From the NCBI RefSeq assembly GCF_036898095.1, contig NC_090750.1:87432497-87496496 (forward strand): a DNA stretch of 64,000 bases, given 5' to 3'. This DNA comes from Palaemon carinicauda. Its lineage: Eukaryota; Arthropoda; Malacostraca; Decapoda; Palaemonidae. The notes beneath the pieces were generated by a model that was given only the letters and a program-made list of their open reading frames with translations, had not been told where the DNA came from and did not search any database. How positions within the stretch are numbered: position 1 is the stretch's first letter; each line of letters begins with the position of its first letter. Below are positions 1 to 8,133 of the stretch, in pieces. A program made the translations under genes and the position numbers.

Positions 1-1063
1 GAGTGCGGCAGAAGGTCGCCTCAGCGTCCACAGGACGCACAACCGTGGTTGGTTGTAGGCTAGAGGTTGGTGCAGCGTCAACCTTCTCCGCACGAAAGTC
101 CTGCATCAATGACGTTAACTGAGACTGCATGGTCTGCAGCAAAGACCACTTAGGGTCTACAGGAGCAGGTGCGGCAACAGACGGTGTGACTGCCTGATGC
201 GGTACCGCTTTGCCTCTCTTAGGAGGTGAGCAGTCGTCGGAAGACTGCAGCGAGTCCGAACTGACCCAGTGGCTACAACTGGGCCGTTGGACTTGCGCGG
301 AAGGGACCGACTTGCGCTTAAGAGGCCGCGAGACCTTGGTCCATGGTTTCTTACGAGAAACCTCTTCCGCAGACGAGGAATAAATGGGCTCTCTCGTCTT
401 TGTGTGGGTGGGGCGATCTTGGGTAGATACGCCCGAAACCACGGAGGGAACGTCTGTTCGCTGATTAAAGCCTCTCGAACCCTTTGGTCGTACGACATTG
501 CTTCTCCCCTGGACTTGGGAGCTTGCAAGAGGTCCCGGACTGGGAGGACGACAGGCACGAACAGACGAACCCTCAAGCGCAACACTATCCACAACACTAT
601 CACTCACTTTATCACTACCCACTGCACTCTTACACTTCAGCTCCTTGACGTCTGCCATGAGCTGGTTACGGTCACTAGCCAAGGACTCGACTCTCTCACC
701 CAGAGCTTGGATGGCACGCATCATATCTGCCATCGAAGGTTGTTGAGTGCTAGAAGGGGGATCAGGAGCAACCACTACAGGGGAAGGAATAGGTTGTGGG
801 GCATGAGGAGAGGAAAATTCAACGGAGCGAGATGAACTTCTCCTGACTCTATCTCTCTCTAGCCTACGTGTATATTTCTGGAATTCGATAAAATCGAATT
901 CCGAAACCCCAACGCATTCCTCACATCGATCTTCCAATTGACAGTTTTTATCCCGACAATTGGAACAAACGGTGTGAGGATCGATAGAGGCCCTCGGAAG
1001 ACGCCTTGAACAGTCCCTAGCATTACACTTCCTGAATTTAGGGACTTGAGAAGGGTCAGCCAT
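1..1063 (-). CDS. DIRS1-like gag protein (partial, open to the window edge)
   Basis: An uninterrupted minus-strand frame of about 354 codons starts at the ATG at 1061-1063 and reaches the left edge without a stop. It encodes the presumed capsid/nucleic-acid-binding protein of a DIRS1-like element. The start is set by the shared N-terminus MADPS...PKFRKCNARDC, which copy A gag also has. Residues about 13-50 hold a compact Cys pattern with the conserved segment DPHTVCSNCR. A basic stretch, an acidic/hydrophobic stretch (MMRAIQALGERVESL) that may be a short coiled coil, and Ser/Pro-rich sequence follow. The Cys pattern is not the CCHC knuckle of LTR retroelements. No break is visible in this part. 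Confidence 0.8.
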   Translation of the reverse strand, partial: MADPSQVPKFRKCNARDCSRRLPRASIDPHTVCSNCRDKNCQLEDRCEECVGVSEFDFIEFQKYTRRLERDRVRRSSSRSVEFSSPHAPQPIPSPVVVAPDPPSSTQQPSMADMMRAIQALGERVESLASDRNQLMADVKELKCKSAVGSDKVSDSVVDSVALEGSSVRACRPPSPGPLASSQVQGRSNVVRPKGSRGFNQRTDVPSVVSGVSTQDRPTHTKTREPIYSSSAEEVSRKKPWTKVSRPLKRKSVPSAQVQRPSCSHWVSSDSLQSSDDCSPPKRGKAVPHQAVTPSVAAPAPVDPKWSLLQTMQSQLTSLMQDFRAEKVDAAPTSSLQPTTVVRPVDAEATFCRT

Positions 1064-1445
1064 TTTGAATTAGTCAAAGGGGAATTCAAAAACTATCCAA
1101 AGTCATCAACAAATAATCCAATATCAACAAAAGAATGCAAGGATGTATTGAAGATAAAGCCTGCAAAGCGAAAGCTCAAAACTAGAAACGTGTACTTCAC
1201 CAAAAAGTTGTGAAAACCAATCCAGTTAGCAACAGCGAATTTAGTAGGTCTTGCCGGTGGCACGACAGAGAGAAAATTGAGTTCTGTGTTTACATTGAGT
1301 ACTGAGTACCTGCACGACAGATGGCGCTGTTGAAGTACACCCCCTACCTGCATAGCGATCGCTGGTGGATTTTGAACGTAGAGTTTTCTGTCGAGCAGCA
1401 GAGCTGCAGCTTATATAATCACCGGCTAAGTTTAATATTGAAAAA
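1..1445 (-). mobile_element. DIRS1-like retrotransposon, copy 0, 5' part (runs off the left edge)
   Basis: The right part of a minus-strand element of the same subfamily as copy A. Its outer end at about 1396-1445 (tcgagc...caccggctaagtttaatatt...aaaaa) matches the right inverted terminal repeat of copy A at 13919-13980, which places the terminus at about 1445. The gag frame that follows is closely similar to copy A gag. The copy lies downstream of UBASH3 exon 4, so it is presumably in a later intron and in sense with that gene. The 3' part is outside the window. Confidence 0.85.
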
Positions 1446-1999
1446 CTGAGCATTAGCAGCTGAAATACATACCATTAACTTTTAATAGAAGAGTCATCCT
1501 GACAATGAAGGAACTCCCCTAAAACCAATCAGCTTGTTTAACTAACCAGGGAAATGTCAATGTACAGTACTTTGGTCCTGTAGAGGAGTGGAAGCCATGA
1601 CTCATGTCAACCTCCCAACTACCAGAGATGATGATGAGGATGTACTTGTTAGGCTAGGTCCCTACCAGAAACTGGCAGACAGTCACTGAAGAATTTATAA
1701 CCTTAAGGATATGCAGTCACTGAAGCTGTATCCTTAAGGATATAAAGTCTGAATGTTTGGGAATTAAGAGAAATGGGTGTGCATACATTCCAATCATCCT
1801 CTCTTGTGGAAAGAAGGAAGGAGAAGATACTTCAATAAAAAACAAATTGTAATAAGAAGTTACTCAGTTTCATAACTTACCTGCATCTAGCACCCACTAC
1901 AGCAATAAGAGAGCATGACTGTCTCGACCCAAGGAAGGGGAAAATGAAAGGAAAAATGGCTAGACATTTTTACCTTTAATTCATAGACTTATATCATAA
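1446..1999. other. Intronic DNA without recognised features
   Basis: AT-rich sequence. A short local duplication is visible near 1700-1745 (two copies of a cttaaggata-containing segment). No coding signal was found on either strand. Confidence 0.4.
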
Positions 2000-2395
2000 C
2001 TGCTATCTTAGACAAAATACTTCTTGTCCCATACGGGAGTGACACTGGGTACACGACATCTAGCACTTTCTTGTCCATCATCACAGTCATTTCTGCTATG
2101 AGTGCCAGAGCCTTCGGCGATTCCATAGGGTATGTATGTCAGTAATGCTATTGCATAGTGAGAGAGGGAGGGAAGCTGGCGAAAGAAAGGCAGTATCTGT
2201 CCCGTATGACTTTCCCCACGCCGCTTTCTGTCCCGTGATGCTGCCCGAGGCTGAAGTCAAAATGAGGTTTGCTCTACCTGTTGGATGTGCGAGGCCTACC
2301 TCCCACCCAACAGGCAACTATTGTTTATCTTGTTAAAAGTTTAACGTCTATCCTTGCTTCGCTGTTCTAAGGAAATCATACAATATGCCAAAGTC
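2000..2395 (-). mobile_element. Decayed 5' (right) end of a DIRS1-like element
   Basis: The segment ending near 2390 (caacaggcaactatt, then aaaagtttaacg, ccttgcttcgctgttctaagg) resembles the right terminal region of copy D at about 36850-36930, which reads ctgccaacaactata, aaaagtttaaacgg and cctgctttgctaaag. No open frame longer than 73 codons remains. This is an old fragment assigned by similarity of its terminal sequence only. Confidence 0.45.
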
Positions 2396-2700
2396 ATCCA
2401 CATATGAAATATCCCAAATTTTAAAAGTAATTTGTATATATACCCGAGTCCTTTAATAGGAGTAAGACTTTAGTAAAGCTGGGATGGCCTCTGAAAATTT
2501 AACAAAGTGAGGCCCTGCCCACCCATCAGTCAGATAAACACTTACTTTTGACTTTTAGGCAGTGAAATTGTGGGATGCTTGAGGTGGAAAGTGTAACTTA
2601 ACTCAGGTTTGTATAGTTAGGAAAAATATAAATTCATTGAAAAAAGTTATTTGCTCCTACACAAATACAAACTATTGTCCTTCAACATGACTTCCTTAGG
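2396..2700 (-). mobile_element. Solo DIRS1-like 3' end: left terminal repeat plus ICR
   Basis: Positions 2405-2500 look like a left terminal repeat (aaaagtaatttgtata, cctttaataggag, taaagctgggatgg). Positions 2600-2690 look like an internal complementary region, containing aggtttgtatagttaggaaa followed by ctcctacacaaatacaaac. The order left repeat then ICR is the arrangement at the left ends of copies A and B, which implies a minus-strand element whose body is missing. Confidence 0.55.
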
Positions 2701-3640
2701 AGGGAGGAAGTTCCTATGAACCAAAATTCAGTTGGATACACCTTTCCCAGGAAATCTCAGAGCACATGGCCCTGTATATTAGCAAAGATGATGACTCCTG
2801 CCTACCTCCTAACAGTATGAGCATGGTGATGTCACATGTATTATGTTAGTGCTTCAAGTTATACTGGTAAACAGTTATAGGAGGACCTATATCCTTGTAC
2901 AAGATATGTTCCACGAATGTATACTCATTATGAGAGGAACATTGTTCATTCAATTTGCTTAGGTAAAAATACATTAACACTAATATGTACTGTAATGTGA
3001 AAACAAAGCTTTGCGAGGGTCATCAACAAAACTTTTCTGGGCTCAACCTGTGTCGCTCCGTGAAATGCTCCTCTAGCACCATTTCTAAGGCATAATTATT
3101 GCTGAAAATACCAGAGAAAAAGAGATGCATGGAATGCCAGGAATAAACCTAGCTCGCTCACTCATTGAGTGTCGGTATAGAAAACTGGGGCGTGATTGAA
3201 CCATGACCATAGATCCCTCACCAATTAGACCTCTCCTTCATCAACGTACCCCCATCTCTACCCCTACATCTTCCCACCCCCCCATCTTCATTCCTCTTCA
3301 GCATTTGCGTTTGGTCAGACTTGTTTTGTTTTGCTTGTGTGCTTTGTGTTATTTTTGGAAGATGTCCGACGTTTGAGATCCCTGCTTCCAAGTTGAGTAT
3401 TATATTTGTCTGTTTGGGATTTCTTGGTAGCGACACCTTTTTATTCCTAATCGTGTTTGGCCTTTTATTTATATATATTCCCTTTCAAAACTTTTTATTT
3501 CCTTTCAAAGGCAACAATATTATTTTACAACTTAAACATCTGCAGCACAGATTTCTTTAATGGTTTAAAAAGGTTCCTAATAAGTTCTATAATAATAATC
3601 ATCACTAACTTAAAAAATAAAATACATCATAACACCATAC
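2701..3640. other. Intronic DNA downstream of UBASH3 exon 4
   Basis: AT-rich sequence after the donor at 3639-3640 on the minus strand. I looked here for the SH3 exon expected next in UBASH3 and found no convincing match. A (C/T)-rich patch is present at 3230-3300. Confidence 0.35.
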
Positions 3641-3810
3641 CTCATTCCCTAAAATCCGTGTGTCCCTTGAGTATAGCCTTACTTCCCAAGCCGCTGGTGC
3701 TTGTGGATCAACTATATCGACTAATTTTTCTAAACGTGAAAACTGTGAAGGTGAAAACTGGTATGCCAAAGTTAAATGCAAGGCCTTTGTTGCTGCTTCA
3801 CCAGCTGTAC
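3641..3810 (-). CDS. UBASH3: UBASH3 exon 4 (second half of the 2H-phosphoesterase-like domain)
   Basis: A 170-nt exon bounded by an acceptor (ttcaaacag, AG at 3811-3812) and a donor (GTATGG, GT at 3639-3640). Its first two bases complete the Cys codon split at the end of exon 3, and it ends in phase 0. It encodes residues 182-238. The key motif is HLTLAYQF, with His at residue 193: the second HxT motif of 2H phosphoesterases, corresponding to the HxTLAYxF segment of vertebrate UBASH3 proteins. The segment VRLYSRDTRILGNE matches the next conserved stretch of the family. The exon is about 25.9 kb from exon 3. No frame damage is visible. Confidence 0.88.
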
Positions 3811-4639
3811 CTGTTTGAAGGAAAAGAAAAGAAATTTTCACAAATTTATGGTATAAATTATATATAAAGAATATTTACTGTACTATAAAATGAACAAAAC
3901 AGCACCTTACAGCAAAACAGTGTCAAATAGATAACTAAATAACATAAAATTAATTCTACCACACATTATCAACTCTGCTGACAACACTGCTCTTTAAGGT
4001 ATTGAACTAAAACAAACAAAATATTACTGATTAGTAAATATAATACATACCATATTTATTACAAATTTACTAAGCAATTAAATATTTAATACATAAAACC
4101 AACATACTGATAAGATAGATTTCATTTTAGTATTGAAAATTCTCATTTTAATTGGCCCAAGTATCACTTGAAAATACTGTACAGTACCTCAATATTTTTG
4201 TTTAAATGTAATCATACCTCAACCATAACAGTACAATTTTAAATAGATTATTAGAAAAATCAATAAAACTAAATACTTTTTCCTTTTTTATAAAGACAGA
4301 ACCACAGGTCACCGTGTATTTTTGTAATCATCTGTTAAAACAGTGATACACATCAAATGTATTTTCTCCCTCCTCTTTCATTGTGCATTTTCTGCCAACC
4401 CTCCAATTTAATTCTAATCCTAATTGTACATTGCTATTGGTCTTTGACCTGTTACTTCCATATCTAACTTCACCTTTTGGATTCTCACATGTCAGGCAAC
4501 TGCAATCTTTGAAATCCAAGCTTCTTTTCTACCCATTACAACACCATGTCTCTCTACAACTTCCTCATTTATCATAAAATCAAAAGCATTTTGTAGCAAC
4601 AACTCAACCTAACTATTTCCTTTGTAAATCCCAGTCTCT
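3811..4639. other. Intron 3 of UBASH3, acceptor-proximal part
   Basis: AT-rich intronic DNA with a pyrimidine-rich tract just upstream of the exon 4 acceptor (ttttcttttccttcaaacag on the minus strand). Nothing else is recognised. Confidence 0.4.
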
Positions 4640-6000
4640 GGCATTCATGCATTCTTTTTTTTTTTTTTTTCTTTTTACTAATCAAGAAATCTTAGATATG
4701 AAACCTGCTCTGCTTTCTGTTGATCTTCCGATAATAGTTTATCATCAGATTTCTAGGAAACTTCAACAAATGTTGGCAAAAACACCTGCCTCTATTGGAA
4801 ACAACTTTAACATCACTTTCCAGTACCAGCGTTTTGCATTAAATACGATGATCAATAATTTCCCTACCTTTTTTCCATCCCAAGAATTTACTGAGATTCT
4901 CAACTTTGAATTTTAATTGTATTTTCACTATATCACATTTTTATATTGAAAAAGTCTATTATGAATTTTGGTAACCATTCCATACTGAGAAATTGTTTTA
5001 ATTCTTTCACCCTGACATGTTTTGAATATTGTTCTACTGTCTGGTCTTCAACTGTTGACTCTCATCTTCACTTGTTGGACAATCATTTGTGGTCTATCAA
5101 ATTCCTTATCTCTGATCAGAATACTATTCTTTGGCATTATCATTCAGTTAGTTCTTTGCGCATGTTGCATAAGATTTTTCATAATTCTGACCATCCTTTA
5201 AATTCAGATCTTCCCAGAGTATACTGTCGTGCTCGTAGCACTGTACTAGGTATGAACTTCATTCTAAGTGTCTTGCCTTATCCATCATAATGTTCAATAC
5301 TAAACAATGTTCTAGAAGTTTTTCTTCAGTTGCGACCATTTTGAAATGATCTGCCCAATTTGGTGGTTGAACCAGTGGAATTCATTAGGTCAAACTTGTT
5401 ACAAATGCTTTTCTGTTGAACAGGTTGACATAAGTCTCATTTCATTGTTTTTACATGACTTTTCAATTCAATGTTACCAATCTTAATATATCTTATCTTT
5501 ATCCTTTTTCATTTACAGTTTACTTGTTACTTCCCTTTTTTTTTACTTTTTTCAGAGGACTGCTTTCCTTGTGGAGCCCTTATCCATGGGTTGCATAAAA
5601 TTCTTCATAACTCTGACTATCCTTTACATTCAGATCTTTCCTAACTATACTAGTACTTGGTATGCAGTTAATTCTAACAATCTTGCCTTCTCTATCATAG
5701 GGTTCAATACTACACAGTATTCTAGAAGTTTTATTTCAGCTGTGACCAGATTGTGGAATGATTTTTCTAATTGGGTAGTTGAATCGGTGGAACTTCAGAA
5801 ATTTAAACTTGCAGCTAAGACTTTCATGTTGAACAGGCTAACATAAGTCTCTCTTCATAGATTATATATGACAGACTTATTTCAACATTGTTACTGATCT
5901 TAAAATGTTTATAATTATTATTCATTACTTCATGTATTTCATTTATTTCCTTTCCTCACTGGTCTTCTGCATAGGCCTCATGGGGCAAAAAGCCTTTTCT
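4640..6000 (+). mobile_element. Non-LTR retrotransposon relic (CR1/Jockey-like), 3' part
   Basis: Two plus-strand coding remnants belong to the conserved C-terminal region after the reverse transcriptase of a non-LTR element. One at 4946-5290 contains FEYCSTVWSS, HLHLLDNHLWSIKFLI and LRMLHKIFHN. The other at 5571-5846 contains RLWNDF and LQKFKLAAKTFML. The 5571 part repeats the LHKIFHNS and SDLP region of the first, so the copy is rearranged or is two copies side by side. Positions 5850-6000 resemble the LINE tails at 55.7 and 56.2 kb (atttcctttcctcactgg). It is antisense to UBASH3 within intron 3 and is inactive. Confidence 0.7.
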
Positions 6001-6529
6001 CCCCGTGACACTCCTCTCTTAACATAGAGATGGGATGGAGAAGGGCTCAAACCTGGGGTAGCACTCTGGTAGGGTCCAAATTTGGCTATGTCCCCTAGAA
6101 CCAGACTAAGAAGCTCCTACGCCTCTTAGAATGAGACACTATGGCAGAGAGATCATGTCACTCGCTTAACCTCTGCCAATAGTAATGCATGTATTATTTA
6201 AGTACCATAATTTATGCCTGATATATCTTCATATGGTTAGTATACAGTTTTTATCATTATTTATGAAAACTACATGGTAGTTTGGCAGAAAGCTTTGATA
6301 CAATATTAAAGGAAGATTTTATAGCTTTATGGAACGTAGAACATAGAAAATTACTAAGCATACCCTAATCATCAGAAATATGGAATATTAATAATGTATA
6401 TCTAAGATAAGATGTATGATGTTTGAGTGGGATTGGATTTTAATATCAACTACAGTATAATTATAATTATCACCTGTTATCCCAAAACACCTCCAAAAGA
6501 GTGTGGGAGCCAACATGATGACTACCCGG
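6001..6529. other. Intronic DNA
   Basis: Positions 6001-6175 form a moderately GC-rich block (gggatggagaagggctcaaa ... cctctgccaatagtaatgc) that looks like a dispersed repeat, possibly a continuation of the LINE tail. Positions 6180-6529 are AT-rich with nothing recognised. Confidence 0.3.
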
Positions 6530-6806
6530 TAAGATTCTTTTAAATAAATAGAACTTTAATAATAAAATTAATTTTAATACTTAACTGGTAGTCCTCTGCA
6601 ACTCTATTTACATAAATTACTAGTTATAACTTTGCCCATGGTTAATGTTTCTCCCATGGCGCCATCTATAGGATGAGTAGCCATCACAGGGGAAGGGGAG
6701 ATGGAAAAGAGGGGAGAGCAAAAAACTCTTCTGTTTTTTTAATTATGTCCAGTAAGCCTGTGGCTTTGAGGATTAAAGCATGACGACTACCACGTAAGTA
6801 TTAAAA
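6530..6806 (+). mobile_element. Solo DIRS-like terminus or small inverted-repeat element
   Basis: The segment 6571-6595 (ttttaatacttaac then tggtagtcc) is an imperfect inverted repeat of 6780-6806 (gactaccacgtaag then tattaaaatt). Just before it, 6532-6570 begins gactacccggtaag. The layout of a junction-like palindrome followed by a terminal repeat recalls an ICR plus 3' end of a DIRS element on the plus strand. No coding part is present, so a MITE-like element is an equally good reading. Confidence 0.4.
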
Positions 6807-7410
6807 TTACAAATGTTATCAAAATTCATCTTTGTATATCACTAACATTCTGACATGATTTCCACACTTGGAAGGAAACTTCAATGAATCCAGGTTAATG
6901 CACTGACTTCCAGTGCTTGAAAATTTACTCACCATGGCATAGCAGAATAGTAATAAAATGTCATCAAAATGATCTCCCATGTACAAGTGCAGTAGGCTAA
7001 AATTACCTTGTACACCTCAAAGTTATAATTCAATGATAGATGATCCCTCTCTTACCAGCAGACCTAGGGCTTACATGTACAGTATATGTCATCTGTTCAT
7101 CAAGATGCGAGACTCCCAGAAACCCAAATTATACGTGTGAGGAGGCATGCAATCCAACCTCTTTAAATCCATAAGCAAGGCAATAACGGCTTCATTAACT
7201 AACAATCAACCGAAAATGCAAGAATTAAAAATAGAGCTGGTAATATAAGAGAAACAACCAACAAGAAGCAACAAAAGATGCTCAAGGTATTTACTGTCAA
7301 GAGAGATACAGGTCTTATCTTCCTCCATGAAACTAGTGAAGACAAGAAAGGGAAAGGTAAAGAAACTACGGCTCTCTGATGATGAATAGCACAAGATATT
7401 AAAGAAAATT
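6807..7410. other. Intronic DNA left of DIRS copy A
   Basis: AT-rich sequence without recognised features. The sequence abutting the element at 7400-7410 (taaagaaaatt) shares no direct repeat with the right flank at 13981, so no target-site duplication is visible. Confidence 0.4.
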
Positions 7411-7599
7411 ATATTTTGATTATAAAATAAATTTTTGAATATACTTACCCTGTGAATATATAATAGCTGACGTCTCCGGCGGCTCGACAGAAAAACACAA
7501 AAACTCGCGAGCGATCGCTATGAAGGTTGCGGGTGTGCCCACCAGCGCCAACTATCGGCCATATACCGCATATACATGTAAACAGCTCCAGTTCTTCTC
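7411..7599 (+). repeat. Left inverted terminal repeat of DIRS copy A
   Basis: This is the reverse complement of 13810-13980, sharing for example the gcgatcgctatgaagg and tacatgtaaacagctcc segments. The outer 60 bases before the common core differ in length from the right repeat (42 bases), so this terminus has about 18 extra bases. A longer extension at one end is also known for DIRS1 itself. Confidence 0.88.
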
Positions 7600-7656
7600 A
7601 TCCTGCTGGGTCTCTATCAGGGAGGAAGGGGGGGGCCTTTAATTTATATATTTACC

Positions 7657-7740
7657 GGGTAAGTATATTCAAAAATTTATTTTATAATCAAAATATCATT
7701 TTTAAATATTAAACTTAGCCGGTGAATATATAATAGCTGA
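7657..7740 (+). repeat. Internal complementary region (ICR) of DIRS copy A
   Basis: Positions 7657-7696 are an exact 40-base reverse complement of the left end at 7411-7450. Positions 7699-7740 are a 42-base reverse complement of the right end at 13939-13980. Two bases separate the halves. The block therefore equals the reverse complement of the joined right and left ends, as in the DIRS1 model where the ICR templates completion of a circular intermediate. Confidence 0.9.
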
Positions 7741-8133
7741 TTCACACCCATGGTGGTGGGTAGAGACCAGTATCAATACAGTTTACAGCGTATATGCTTA
7801 GAGTTTTTGACAGTTATATCATAACAAAACCCAAATATATATAGGTACCTGGTAAGGAAGATGACTTTGACGCTTACTCTGCCTTGTTAGTCTTGTCTTC
7901 CTCACGAAGCCCAGCCATCCTCTTAGGATGCTGAAAGACTCCCAGGAGCTGAAGTATCAAGGGCTGCAACCCATACAACAGGACCTCATCAAACCCCTAA
8001 TCTGGGCGCTCTCAAGAAATGACATTTGACCACCCGCCAAATCAACCAGGATGTAAAAGGCTTCTTAGCCTTCCGTACAACCCAAAAACAAGATTAAAAA
8101 CATTTCAAGAGACAGATTAAAAGGATATTGGAA

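Noticed and set aside
269..835. 188-codon plus-strand frame
   Set aside because: It is the complement of the open gag frame of DIRS copy 0, which runs 1-1063 on the minus strand and is supported by similarity to copy A gag.
2136..2336. 66-codon frame as the missing UBASH3 SH3 exon or a small gene
   Set aside because: It is on the wrong strand, there is no SH3-like motif, and the sequence lies in a decayed DIRS terminus.
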